From: Malus domestica
Taxonomy: Eukaryota > Streptophyta > Magnoliopsida > Rosales > Rosaceae
Length of the DNA: 64,000 nucleotides
Direction: 5' to 3'
NCBI RefSeq assembly: GCF_042453785.1
Contig: NC_091664.1
Location: forward strand, 30,242,501-30,306,500
Position 1 is the first letter of the stretch; every line of letters starts with the position of its first letter. The position numbers were made by a program, and so were the translations under genes. Shown here piece by piece: positions 45,787 to 56,949 of this stretch. Under the pieces are notes generated by a model. The model did not search any database and was not told the origin of the DNA. It saw nothing but the letters and a program-made list of their open reading frames with translations.

Positions 45787-46973
45787 CCTAAGCAGCTAAA
45801 CTTCATACTTGGCTCTTCAGTTAATTAGATATATGTGCATGGAAAAGTTTTTCAAATTCTATAACATATATGTGGTTTATTAGGTGAACAAAAATTTTAG
45901 ACAAGCACAGTAGCCAAAGTTGATCAACAATATTGGTCCTATGAATTAAACTAGCTAACAAATTAAATTAATAAGTTAGAGAAACAACATGTGTATTGGT
46001 TTCATGGAAAAGTGGCTTAAACCTTCACCTAATAATTAAATATGAATACAGATGAACATCACTTGTAAGACGAAAGAAAACTGTGGATAAAGTTTCCAAT
46101 TTTTTTTGTATTTTTATGCTTATTATTTGTTAAAATAATTTCCAGTTTAATAATACTTCATAATATTTCCGGTTAATACATTATCAAAAAGAAATAATAC
46201 AATAAATTAAACATATCCTTATTAAAAAAAATAGATCCATTATATATATACCGATCCCACCACAAGATAAGTATACAATAGAATACAATAAAATGCGCAA
46301 ATTTAATTGATGACCAAATTAATATACAGTATACTATAAGACTTGTTTCAAAAGATTAGTAGTTTAATTAGAAGAAATTCTCAAATTAGTAAAAAGAACC
46401 TCAGAAAGATGCAAAGGGCTTATATTTATGTATATATGTTTGTACATTTAATTTAGTTTACTCTTCCAACAATCTATGATTCGTTTCTTTCATGTTTTAG
46501 TCATTAACTTACATATTTAAATGCTAATGTGTAAAACATCACCTAATTTAAAAGGGAAAAATTCTACAGTACTCGATGTTTTAATAAAATTGAAAGCAAG
46601 TGCTTGTTTTACTATATATACTATTTATACTAAAAAGAAGAATTAGAAGAAGAAGAACGATGATATTGATATCGATATCGATGATGCATAGACAAATGAT
46701 AGCTAGCAAATCATAGCTATTGAAATATGTATACACAGAATATATAATCCACTGATCAACGCTTCTCATCTTCTATAATTCATTTCTACCAAGTACAAAG
46801 CACAACATAAATTAAGGAAGCTTAAGTACCTTAATGATTTCCAGTTCAATTCCTCCTCTCAAATTAAGTTAATATGAAAGAGTAGTAGTACTACTAGCAA
46901 GCACTCACTTCTCATTTTTATTCCTAACTAATTCACAAGTCCATAAACCCTAATTTTATTAACTAATTAACTT

Positions 46974-47888
46974 TTAAAACGGAGGCCTACCACCACCTTG
47001 ACCATGAGCCCAAGATGAATAAGCTGCCTGCTGATCATGGCTCAACTGTGTCTGCCCTCCATTCGAAAGCAAATTCGGTGGAAAATTATAAACCCCTGCC
47101 AACGCCGCCGGGTCTCCCATCCCACCACCGCCAATTCCTGGCGGCGACCCCGCACCTCCTGCCGCAGTCCCCGAACTAGTACCCCCTCCTGCTTGCTCTT
47201 CTTCCTCCTCCAACGGCAACCTCTCATACGTCGCATTTGTAAACGTCGCTGCGATCACCATCACGGGCCCTGAAGCCACAAGGGGTCCCACCACGCTTCC
47301 TCCAACAACCTGGCCCTGCCCGCCTGCCAAGTATATGGTCATTCCAGTCGACCCAGGCGGTGCAGGGCCAGGCAAAAACGCTCCAGTCAAGGACAAAATC
47401 TCGAACCTCCCGTGAAGCGCCATGACTGCGCCGGGCGCGGATGGCTGCCTGAGCGTGACGTTGGTGACGGTGCCGCTCCCACTCATGACGCAGACGCCGC
47501 GCTGCCTTCTCCTGGCGAACTGGGCTACGCTGTTAGCGATGTCGGCCCCGTTGGATATCTCCATGACGTGGCTGCGGAGAGCGTTAGGGCTGTCTCTAGT
47601 CACAAAGATTGGGGGTTTGGGCTTGTTTTTGGAGCCAGGCGGACGGCCTCTAGGTCGTCTCGTGGCGACTTCGATGGCTCCTTCCTTGGGGTCGTCGCTG
47701 TTGTTATCATCTTCATCACCCCCGGATCCTCCGAGGCTGCTCGTTCCTGTGTTGTTCATGGAGATTCCCAGATCTGGTTTGATGATGTTTTTCATGAGGG
47801 AGCTGCCGGCGGCTGCTACGGCTGAGGTTTCGTTCAGTACTCCTCCTCCCGGTAGACCTACATGTCCAGCCCACCACCGGTTCGCCAT
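46974..47888 (-). CDS. AT-hook motif nuclear-localised protein, clade A (AHL20-like)
   Basis: An intronless 304-residue protein. The Met at 47888 ([12 protein letters not shown]) was chosen because AHL15/19/20 proteins start MAN-WW; the frame stays open further upstream but that extension is hydrophobic leader with no family match. The AT hook [17 protein letters not shown] is at residues 77-93 (core RGRPPG 80-85), the clade A type. The PPC domain spans about 97-225: [64 protein letters not shown] and [18 protein letters not shown] Gly-rich tail follows. An acidic stretch ([17 protein letters not shown]) precedes the hook. Members repress growth, flowering-time or senescence genes by acting on AT-rich DNA; the exact role here is inferred from family only. 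No defect is visible. Confidence 0.93.
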   Translation of the reverse strand: MANRWWAGHVGLPGGGVLNETSAVAAAGSSLMKNIIKPDLGISMNNTGTSSLGGSGGDEDDNNSDDPKEGAIEVATRRPRGRPPGSKNKPKPPIFVTRDSPNALRSHVMEISNGADIANSVAQFARRRQRGVCVMSGSGTVTNVTLRQPSAPGAVMALHGRFEILSLTGAFLPGPAPPGSTGMTIYLAGGQGQVVGGSVVGPLVASGPVMVIAATFTNATYERLPLEEEEEQAGGGTSSGTAAGGAGSPPGIGGGGMGDPAALAGVYNFPPNLLSNGGQTQLSHDQQAAYSSWAHGQGGGRPPF

Positions 47889-48054
47889 CGATTCAAAAAA
47901 TGAAAAATAAAAACAAAAAAAGGAGGAGGGAAGGATGAAGATATTATAGTAATATATAAATTTATAAAATAAAGGAAAAGACACAAGTACAAGTAATATA
48001 ATTAAGCTGGTTGATTATATAAGGAAAGTGTCTGTGTATAAACAGAAAACCTAG

Positions 48055-48056
<2 letters not shown>

Positions 48057-48139
<83 letters not shown>
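48057..48139. repeat. Compound microsatellite (TATG)n(GA)n
   Basis: About 8 TATG units followed by about 26 GA units, 170-250 bases upstream of the AHL20-like start codon, so probably in its 5' UTR or core promoter. Confidence 0.95.
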
Positions 48140-48140
<1 letters not shown>

Positions 48141-48200
48141 AGCTTGAAGAGGTAGGGTAAAGAAATGGGAAAGAAAATTGAGAGGGCCCTAGCTGGCTAA

Positions 48201-48574
48201 GGGGTGGTTTGGGAGTGAGGTGCTTACAAAAAAAGCATCCATGAAAAAAAGCTGTGAGGGTTTTAGATGTTTGGTAAACTGAAAAAAAAAGGCTTATTTT
48301 GGAAGTTGCTGTGAGAATAAGCTGAAATCAAAGGAAAAAACTGAAGCTGTTATTTGTAGCTTTGGAAAACTGGCTTTTTTCCAAAGCACACGGAGCTACA
48401 GTGCTCCTTTAATAAAAAGACCCACTATCAGACTGCTTTTTTTTTCAAAAGCACTTTTACAAAAAAGTTTACCAAAAACTCTGCTGATTTTTTTCACAGC
48501 CGCTTATTCTCACAGCACAGCCGCTTATTCTCATAGCAGTTTTTTTTCAAAGCACAGCAATACCAAACCAGCCC
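48201..48574. mobile_element. Tourist-like MITE (PIF/Harbinger type)
   Basis: Ends GGGGTGGTTTGG and (reversed) GGGCTGGTTTGG match at 11 of 12 positions. The element is flanked by TAA at 48198-48200 and 48575-48577, the 3-bp duplication of PIF/Harbinger elements. Inner blocks such as GCTTT-AAAAAA and CACAGC are inverted. 374 bp with no coding sequence. It sits about 310 bp upstream of the AHL20-like start. Confidence 0.85.
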
Positions 48575-48780
48575 TAAGTAAGGTAACAAGAGAAGTGTAA
48601 GAGAAATCTGGTCAGGTGCGACCAAGATATAAACGATCAAATGGGGAAGAATTAAATTAACAGTTCGGGTTTTTTTTGGGGTTAAATTAACTTGGGTAGG
48701 GTTTGAGTGTGTCAAGGTCAAAGGCTGTCTAGGGAAGCTAGCTAGCTTAATTTGGGTTCTTTCTTTCCTTCTTTCTTTTA

Positions 48781-48784
<4 letters not shown>

Positions 48785-48823
<39 letters not shown>
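48785..48823. repeat. CT dinucleotide microsatellite
   Basis: About 19 CT units. Confidence 0.95.
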
Positions 48824-48827
<4 letters not shown>

Positions 48828-50186
48828 AAATTATAGATGTGATGCGAATTGGAAATAGATGAAATGAAAAGTTGAATGGGGGAAAGGTAGTGGTGCGTCG
48901 TGTCGGTCTTGGGAATTAGGGTTTTGTTTGGGTGCGGTCGAGTGCGCGTGATGAGAAGGTGGGCTGCAAGTCCTCCTCTCCTCCGATCTCCTCTTGTAGC
49001 TAAGCGTCATTTGGTGACTTAATTATGTAAGAAACTTGACTAGAAGATCGATTTTCATGACAAGTACCATCATCAATAATGCATAATTACATATAAACCA
49101 ACCTCTCTATGTATCTTAATTGTCACTTTCGCAAAAGGAAATAGTTTTCACACATTTTTGTTTCTCTTCATGAATATTTCTATTTAGAAAAATACTAAGG
49201 AGACTATTTTTGGATACCATTTGATGTGGTAAGTGATATGTATCAATTAATAAATTCATCTCATTAGATGTTGATTGTATGCATCACTTGTCACATGAAA
49301 TGATACACCATTGTAGTATAAATATGTGGTTTGTCTAAACAAAGTGTGCAGATAGACAAAAAATGGTTTGTATAAATCATTTCTCGAAATTACAGACTCA
49401 CTTGGAACTACTTATTTAAAGCACTTCCAATAAAAAGGCTTCTATTAGAAAAATACTAAAATATTTAATAAAAAGAAGCGCTTCCTAAAAAGTGCACTTC
49501 TAACTTCTTATTCCAAATATAATCAAAGCACTTTTGATGATTTGAAAGCGTTTCTAGTTACTTCAAAAACACTTACAAATAAACCCTAAATCGTTTAAAT
49601 ATTTTATTTTCAAGTATATATTCCCTCATTTGGATCATATATAATATCATGTATATGCTCATTCATAATTCCAAGATATAATTTGGGATTTTGTTTTTGC
49701 AAATAATTTTACTCCAAATTGATGAGTGAGCTACACTGATCTCTTATACATGAATATCATATGAATAAGAGGAACTACGCACGTACATACACTAAATTTG
49801 GGAATGCAGTACCACTGCTTTTAGCTTAACTTGTTCCTTTCCTATTCATTCTAATTAGCATTTCCTATTTTTTAGCATTTTCTTCTAATATTATATATGA
49901 AAAACATAAAATTATGTTTATATGCTGGTAAATTAACATATATAAAAGCCACTATCTAATTACATATTATATAAATTACTATATTTTAAATCTCCAGCAC
50001 TACTCTATCTCTCTTGGTAGAGCTGAGTCCATCGAAAAAGGGATGAGGGAAGGGGAGGGGAGGAGAAGAGAGGGGGGGGGGGGGCGGGTGTTCGAAACAT
50101 TCAACTTTTACTCCGACAATCTTTTCATTATCATATATCTATAACGTTAAGTTTGTTAAGGTAAATCTTGGATATTCTCTCTTCTA

Positions 50187-50343
50187 AGAGTAATGCTAGG
50201 AAGACCAACCATTTAGACTAAACTTTGTAAACTATATGACGTGGTTATTGATGATTAGATTATTATTTAGTGTTTATTAACGTACTTATTTTTTATATGA
50301 TTTACAAATTTGGTCTAAAAAATTGACCTACCTAACATTACTC
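50187..50343. mobile_element. Small MITE
   Basis: GAGTAATGCTAGGAAGACCAA at the left is mirrored by TTGACCTACCTAACATTACTC at the right, and TTAGACTAAACTTTGTAAA by TTTACAAATTTGGTCTAAA. About 157 bp. A related left end (GGAGTAATGCTGGACCAA) is at 11524. No clear target duplication. Confidence 0.75.
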
Positions 50344-51911
50344 CTCTCGTAAATTAAGAAACCTCGCTATATATCTTCATGTTTCAACCTATGACCGCTC
50401 CACATCTTTGCATGGATGTTCCTTTTATTATTCTTAAATTTTGAAACATACAATTCGTAATCTCTATTATTACATTCCAATTTTCAGCTATTTTTTTTTA
50501 AAATATTTGGGTTTAAAACTTTAGGATTGGGAACAAATAAATTTTCGAATCGGATAAGAACTTTCAATTAAACTTGCACTATGGCCCTTACCTATTGAAA
50601 ATGAATTAAATTGGAATGGAGAGCTTTATTCTTTTTGAAAGAAGCCGCAGATTCTCATCAACAAAAGCCAAACGGCAAAGAAGAAGACTTCTCCTCTAGA
50701 AATACTAGAATCATATCTGATATAACTAGAGAAGGATCCCCAATTCAATCACAATTCTCAACAACCTGAAGAGCAATCCTGGCAAGACGATGGCCACTCC
50801 ATCAACTTGGCGGCGAACGTAGGAAGGTGCAACTCCAATGATCTATTCAAGTAAGGCCTTAGCATCTTCTACAATTGGACCAACCATTGTCGAATTGAGA
50901 GAACGCTCCAGCAGCACCAAAGTGATATGGAGATAATCATGAAGACAAATCTCTCTATATCATTGTCATATCAGCCTAAATTGTTAGAATGTTTGTCAGA
51001 TGGTTAGGTGATTTGTTAGTTAGTTAATGAGTTAATTTGTGCTTAAGTGAACTTGTAAACTTACAAATGTAATTAGTCAATCATCTTGTTAGAAATACAG
51101 AACTTTGTTTTCTCTTTGAAGTTTCTCTCTAATTCTTCATCTTACTCAATTCTTCATTATCCTTTGATTGTTTCACAACGTTGTTAACAAATCATTCTTA
51201 AAGATTTGAAAACCCCTTCCCGCTGTCCAAGCTAACCCTGCACTAACCGCCATAGCTTCAGCCTGCAAAGGGGAGAAAACATTGGCCAACTTTCTAAACG
51301 AACGCAACAACAAAGATGCTCTCTGAGTCTCTGACCACTATTCCTACACCCAAAACTTTAAGACCATCTCCAACCAAAGGGTCCAGAGGACCAGAGGGCC
51401 GAAAATAGCCTTAAAACCGTCTTCAACCAAGGGCCAGGCCAAAGGGCTTGTGGGCCTCACTGAACAAAAAATGGCCAAAGGGCCAACTGGGCGGCCCTAA
51501 TGAGCCAGCCAGTCTGCCCCGGGCGGGGCTAAAAAATTTGAATCTCAACGGCTAGCCGTTATTTATTTATTTATCATTATTATTATTATTATTTTACAGT
51601 AATTTTTTGGGCCAAAAATTTAAAAAGAATGTTTAATTAAGGTCCAAAAAGGTGATTGGTTCTATGTAGGGGTGTTGTGGGTGCCACACATGCAAGCTTT
51701 TGCTTGCTCAATTCTCTCCTGATGTGGGACAAATATAATGGGTGCCCCAACTATAAGCTTCCTATTAGAGATGGTAAATATGCATTTATACATGTAACTA
51801 TCTCAAACTAAGTTACTAGTAATTGGACACTTAAATTAAAAAATTAATTTAACATACAATTGTTAACCGCTGCAAGTATACATGAAAGCGACGCCAATTA
51901 CTATGATGAAG

Positions 51912-52205
51912 TGTCACATCCCGACCCGGGCCCCCACCACATCCCGAGCTCGACTCCGTCGTAGCACGATATTGTCCACTTTGGGCCCCGACCACGCCCT
52001 CACGGTTTTCTTTCTGGGAACTCACACGAGAACTTCCTAATGGGTCACCTATCATGGGATTGCTCTCGTGTGAACTCGCTTAACTTTGAAGTTCTGATGG
52101 AATCTGAAGCCAGTGAGCTCACAAAAGGCCTTATGCTAGATAGAGATGAGAATATACATATAAGGCTTACATGATCCATTTCCCTAGACGATGTGGGATG
52201 TTACA
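51912..52205 (-). mobile_element. Cassandra-type solo LTR carrying 5S rRNA-like sequence
   Basis: The 294 bp LTR begins, on the minus strand, TGTAACATCCCACATCG and ends GTCGGGATGTGACA. It is flanked by a perfect 5-bp duplication TGAAG (51907-51911 and 52206-52210). Its minus strand contains CCATCAGAACTTCAAAGTTAAGCG and GATAGGTGACCC-TTAGGAAG, matching the core of plant 5S rRNA, including the A-box and C-box regions used by RNA polymerase III. Cassandra TRIMs are known to carry such sequence in their LTRs. No internal region or second LTR is present. Confidence 0.9.
52026..52125 (-). other. 5S rRNA-like segment within the Cassandra LTR
   Basis: The minus strand follows 5S rRNA from CCATCAGAAC through GTTAAGCG, the intermediate element region and GGTGACC...GGAAGT. 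It is diverged by several substitutions (for example ACTTCAAAG for ACTCCGAAG) and is not a functional rRNA gene. Confidence 0.8.
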
Positions 52206-52334
52206 TGAAGTAAGTGTTTTCACAATTTATTTTAAATATTTAATTATATTTCATTTAATTTAAGTTGTTGTATTTTTTAAATTTAAATAATAAATTATGT
52301 TTGGCCCTATGACCCTTGGTTGGAGATGGTAAGA

Positions 52335-53162
52335 AATATGGTCATGCACTGTTCATCAAAATATTAATTTCTTGGAAGACTAGATGGCTAAAACAAACTC
52401 TCTGACCAGCCTTCGGTTGGAGATGGATTCATTCCAGGCTCCATCAATGGACGACTGCTTCGAGGACGGGACCATTTGGGATGAATACTTGAGTTAACTA
52501 CACTTGATTGAGTTAACTTTTGCATATATCACAATTATATTCCATTACATTCTAGTAAACTTAATATGAACATGGGGGGTGAAAACCCAAAAATAGAAAA
52601 GTCATTAGTACTAGGTTTTTTATTTTACCCATTCAATTGTAATGAACGATTTTCGTCGTAGAAATGTTATAATAATCAGACTTATTCATATTATTAATCA
52701 TTAAAATTTACTCTGAAAAAAAATCAATTAAATTAAAAATTGTTTTCCAAATCGACAATTTGGATATTATTGTTTAAAGAATATAAAAGGTTTACTCAGA
52801 TGGATTTGGTTGGGTTTTTTTTTACGGGAACTTTAATGAAAAACTCCCGGTACTGTTTATTTTAACGAAAAACCACATTTTTACACTAGAAAGTCAATCA
52901 TGATACTATTCACTTCACAATTTATTTTATCCTTATTGTTAAAACTCAAAGTTTTCAAATTCTTTTCATTAGTTTTCAATTTTTTTTATAGATCAAATAA
53001 TACCGGCCCAAGATGTTTCTCATTTATAATGGGCTTGGATCAAAGCCCACGATTTCTGAGTTTGATTTTTATTAAAAAACAGATTAGATCCAATCGGGTT
53101 GGATCTTCGTTCAGCTTAAGCCCTGTTTGTACAAGCTCCGAAACAGTTCGTGAGAGAGGGGC
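52335..53162. other. Intergenic and promoter region of the gene at 53163
   Basis: Positions 52817-52910 contain a repeat-like end (ACGGGAACTTTAATGAAAA, CACATTTTTACACTA) that I associate with a MITE common in Rosaceae; only one end is visible. No gene. Confidence 0.45.
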
Positions 53163-55506
53163 ATGGCTAACGACCTGTTTGAAGGCCTCCCTCGGCCGTC
53201 TGCAAACCTTCCTCCTCCTTCTTCTTCTGAACTTCAACTCCGGCAACCGCCGCCTGAACCACAAAAACCACCAAAACCTCGAAAGACCGCTTCTTTTAGC
53301 TGCGATTCTTCTTCTTCTTCTTCTTCCCCTGCTCCTGCTCCTCCTCCTCCTCTTCCTCCTGCAGCTGCCCCAAAACCAATTATCAAACCCGCCCTCAAGC
53401 GGCCGAAGCCCGCCGAATCGATCCCCGAAGGTAATTTCTTTGTTTTTTTTTTTAATATATGGCTTCAAAACCCGTTACTTTACCTTTAAAGTCTTTGATT
53501 ATATTTCCAACGGCTGCAAATAGTGCCTGATTAGGGCTTTAGTTTTACTTTCTTTTTCGCTGTCGAAAACCCATGGAAGGAAAATTGAACTCATTTATCT
53601 ATCTGGGTTGCATTTGTTTTAGTTATTGTAATTTGCATCACTAAATAATGTACAGAGGTTATGCTCTTTGAAAATATTAGTTTTTTGATATAATTTTGGG
53701 AATGTAGCTTCTCGTAAAGGAAATGCGGTTTCTTAGTGTTCGAAATCTATCTAGAAATCGGAGTGTTGACAGTTTCGTAGTGCTCGAATTCTAGCTGGAA
53801 ATCGGAGTGTTGACGATTTAATAAAGTTTGATTTTTGTTTATTTCTTCATTGATGCAACTTCTGTGAAACACCAATCTTTTGAAATAATTTTGGAAATGC
53901 GGTTTCTTAGTGTTCAAAATCTATCTAGAAATCCCGCGTCGACAGTTTCGTAGTGTTCGAATTCTAGCTGGAAATTGGAGTGTTGACGCTTTAATAAAGT
54001 GTGATTCTTGTTTATTTCTTCATTGATGCAACTTCTGTGAAATACCAATGTTTTGAAATGAGCTAATATGTTGGAAATGGTTTTTAGAAACTGTGCCAGA
54101 AAAGAAAAGGTTGATGTTTAAAACCATGACGGATGCCTCAGAGCAACAAGTGATAGAGGCTGTGCAGAAGATAGCTTCTCATATAAAGACTCCTGCGAAA
54201 TTTAGTAAGGCATCAAAGCTTGCCATCCAGCTGATTCAGGCGTGAAGTGTCAAGGCTGAGACTAGTGATTACCTTTTTTCGATACTGGAAGCCGCAATGG
54301 CATCTCCTACTGCTTGTACTGATCCTTCCATGCGAGCTGATTACCATGCACTGTTTTCAGCAGCACAAGATGCCTCTGAGGTAAGACCGTAATCTATAAG
54401 TCTACATGTGGTACATGATAATGTTAATACTGGTTATATACTCAACTTAATAGCTTAAATTTTGTATTTTAGCGTCTCAGTAAAAAGCAGAAGAATCAGT
54501 TAACTACGTGGACAATCAGGGCAGTGATGGCAAATGAGTTATTCACCAACGACAGCTTCCTGGTAAGGACTTCTCCTATGCCATAGTTTGTGATCATAGT
54601 TTTTGAATCATATAACAAACCATATATTTCATGTAACATCCAAGGAATGAATTTCGGCTTGGAACTACTAATTGTTTTTATGATTCACCATGCCTGACTT
54701 GCCTTTTTTTCTGTCCTTCATTTTCTTCCTCTTTTTCTTGTCAGCATTTGTTATGTGAACGTTTACAAAGTTTTCAAAAGCAGCTGGACGATTAAAGGAA
54801 GCCATATCTAATCTGCCTGTTGCAACTGAGGATGATGACAGAGAGGAAGCGGCTGTGCTGGAAGATGATACAAATTTAGCAAATGAAGATGTTCCGACAA
54901 AGCAGGACGTGACTTCAGCTGCACCAGCGGAAAATAATGATGAGGAGTCTGATCCGTTTGGGCTTGATGCATTTTTAACTCCTGCCTCTACGAAGAAAGA
55001 TGATAAAACAAAGGGAAAAACAGATAACATGATCACAAGGGAGGAGGAAGAGACCAAGAGATTCCTCAGGTCAAAAAGAGAAGCCTTGGTTCTTTGTTTA
55101 GAGATAGCTGCTCGGTGTTATAAAACCCCATGGTAGGTACTGGAAAACTTCAAATTATTCGATGTGCTTTTCTTAGTATCCAACCTACTATCACCTGAAT
55201 AGCTAGAATTTCTTATGTTATATTGTGCTTTTACTTTGCAGGTGCCAAACCGTCATAGACATATTAGCCAAGCACGCTTTTGATGACATAGCAAGGTTCA
55301 CATCGAAACAAAGGAGTGCCATTGAGAAACTTTGGGCTTCCATACGGGAACAGCATAATCATAGAAAACAAGGGAAATCGGTCACTGGGAAACTCGATGT
55401 CAATGCTTTCGAGTGGCTGCAGCAGAAGTATGCTACTGAGAAGATTAGCATTCGGCATTCAGTTGGAAATAGTGGGGATCGTAAAACTGAAATGTGGCTT
55501 GGATGA
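53163..55506 (+). pseudogene. Unrecognised five-exon gene with two disabling changes
   Basis: Exons 53163-53430, 54088-54380, 54473-54562, 54745-55132 and 55242-55506 join by GT/AG rules. The N-terminus (MANDLFEGLPRPSANLPPPS) is Pro/Ser-rich, with a Ser run and a basic patch (KRPKP). Exon 2 (EKKRLMFKTMTDASEQQVIE) looks helical. Exon 4 is acidic, with an SDPFGLDAF motif, and exon 5 is helical and ends RKTEMWLG. An in-frame TGA at 54243-54245 (LIQA-stop-SVKAETSDYLF) stands where a Gly codon GGA would fit by one base. In exon 4, AGTTTTCAAAAGCAGC near 54771-54785 lacks one T relative to the frame that continues AAGRLKEAISNLP. Both could be real lesions or assembly errors. The regions beyond both lesions remain clean coding sequence, so loss is recent if real. 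No function is assigned. Confidence 0.75.
53719..54064. repeat. 173-bp tandem duplication in intron 1 of the gene at 53163
   Basis: Units 53719-53891 and 53892-54064 share GGAAATGCGGTTTCTTAGTG, AATCTATCTAGAAATC, ATTCTAGCTGGAAAT and TTCTTCATTGATGCAACTTC in order, with few differences. A recent duplication. Confidence 0.9.
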
Positions 55507-55804
55507 CAACATACTATCGGTATGGATGTTGATCATTCTTTAGAAGGAAAAAATGCGTAAAATTTGTAGTTGTTGATCTAGACTACTGTAATTGTTGATA
55601 TGAATGAATTAATTACGTTTAGAATTAATGTTAAATAGTTATCATTTGCTACAAATAACATCGTTTGTTCAAAAAAAAAAAAAAAAAAAAAACTCATGAA
55701 ATAGTACCACCTTGTGGCCGTATGACACACGCACAATGACATTTCTCAAGCTGAGTAGCTGTTGTGTTGTCTGAAACTATGGTCAAATCTCGTGTTACCC
55801 CATC

Positions 55805-55960
55805 GGAAAGGGATCCTCTCCGATCCATTTTGTGGAGATCTCTAGTTGTTTATCGTGTATTATGCGGTCAGTTTTCGTTAGATATTATTTGTGTTTAATT
55901 TTAAATAAAAAAATCAAATGATTTCTGATACATGATGAATGGCTAAGATGTGGGAATCCT
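55805..55960. mobile_element. Degraded MITE of the GGTCAGAAATTATTT family, copy 2
   Basis: The left end GGATCCTCTCC, GTTTATCGTGTATTATGCGGTCAG and TCGTTAGATATTATTTGTG resemble the inverted arms of the element at 62179-62395. The right end is decayed (GATGAATGG...TGGGAATCC). Confidence 0.5.
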
Positions 55961-56320
55961 AAATTACAATGACCCATTTTGCTTTCTTGGCAAAAATTTC
56001 ATTACAAACTAAACGGGTTAGTGGCAAAGTGAGACGCACAATATCAATCACATAACAAGATGAGTCATCACAAATTTCGAAATGCAATGTGAAATTTGAC
56101 GACTGAATACAATACAGACATGTACTTAATAAAGTCACTAATCATTTTATGACTGTCGACATAATAATTTATGTAAATATTGTAACAAAATCTGTAAAAT
56201 TTGACCATAATTTCCGAGGTACAAAAACACTTAAGCTTAAAAGAAAATAGAAAGGGGGCAAATGGAAGAATACCGCATAAAACAAGGACGGCCTTGCAAA
56301 ATAAATCACCATTTTCATCC

Positions 56321-56360
56321 AAAACCCTAAACCCTCATCCTCCTGCGCCTCTATATAAAC
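56321..56360 (+). promoter_or_regulatory. Telo-box and TATA box of the cyclophilin gene
   Basis: AAAACCCTAAACCCT at about 56321-56335 is a telo-box-type element (AAACCCTA), frequent upstream of highly expressed plant housekeeping genes. CTATATAAACACC at 56350-56362 is a good TATA box about 590 bases upstream of the ATG, consistent with a 5' UTR intron. Confidence 0.7.
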
Positions 56361-56949
56361 ACCCCTAAAACCCTGGCCTCTCATCGCATCCTCTCCAGAG
56401 TTCGTCCTCGATACAAATTTCATCTGCTGGTAACGTTCTCTCTCTCCCAATTATTTCTGTATTTCAAATTTGCTGGCTTTTTTGGTTCAATCTGTGATGC
56501 TATTAGATCCCAATTCCAAAGAAATTATATTTCTAAGGAAAAATACGAACAATAAATCGAGGAAAAGCACATATCGAAGGCTTATGGGCGACAGATATGA
56601 ACAGCCCATGCGCTCAATAATTGTGCGAAATCATAAATCTTTCTTCTTTTTTGATTATATCCTCTCGACATTGCCCGAGGATTTCGAAGAATGATGACAT
56701 TGTGTTAATATTAACTTCTTTGTGTTCTTTGGTGGGGTTTGTTGGTTTTATTTGTTTCTTGATTTGTTTACTGGGTTTTTGTAAAGTGTTAGAATTTTGA
56801 AAGAAGTTGCCCGATTGCGTTGTCAGATCACGAAAATTGTGTCAAAAGTACCGTCTTGGTGAATTAATTGCTGTGTTAATTGATTTGATCTGTGTGTTTG
56901 GTCTAATGTGGTTGTGATTGGTTTGGGCAGATTGGAAGTTGTAGAGAAA

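Larger units (their letters stand above)
42475..46973. other. Intergenic, repeat-rich, no supported gene
   Basis: Holds the dispersed-repeat copy at 42720-43060, a small foldback element, a SINE, a 344-bp duplication (each listed separately) and a TA microsatellite at 45749-45782. The 44100-44380 open frames are within dispersed repeat sequence (GGGCGGATCAATTTATGAATCC...) and are not supported as genes. Confidence 0.5.
47889..51363. other. Upstream region of the AHL20-like gene and intergenic DNA
   Basis: Contains a TATG/GA compound microsatellite, a Tourist-like MITE, a CT tract, a small MITE at 50187-50343 and a G14 run at 50071-50084. No gene is supported beyond 48600. Positions 50640-51350 have weak phrases reminiscent of transposon-derived coding sequence but no readable frame. 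Confidence 0.5.
51364..52329. mobile_element. Non-autonomous TIR element (CCATCTCCAACC family), 966 bp, with nested insertions
   Basis: Ends CCATCTCCAACC and GGTTGGAGATGG are exact complements. TAAGA flanks both sides (51359-51363 and 52330-52334). The left arm carries AGGACCAGAGGGCCGAAAATAG, of which another copy is at 16690-16800. A Cassandra-like solo LTR is nested inside at 51912-52205. Confidence 0.75.
55507..56949. other. Intergenic and cyclophilin promoter/5' UTR
   Basis: Contains a poly-A run at 55670-55690, a degraded copy of the 62179-type MITE at about 55805-55960, and the cyclophilin promoter. An intron in the 5' UTR is plausible: CTGGTAACG near 56428 as donor and TTTGGGCAG at 56922-56930 as acceptor. 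Confidence 0.55.

Noticed and set aside
47889..47984. N-terminal extension of the AHL20-like protein
   Set aside because: The upstream 32 codons are hydrophobic leader translated from UTR and have no ATG with family support; MANRWW is the conserved start.
52026..52125. 5S rRNA gene
   Set aside because: Diverged and enclosed in an LTR with TG...CA ends and a target duplication; it is Cassandra-type sequence.
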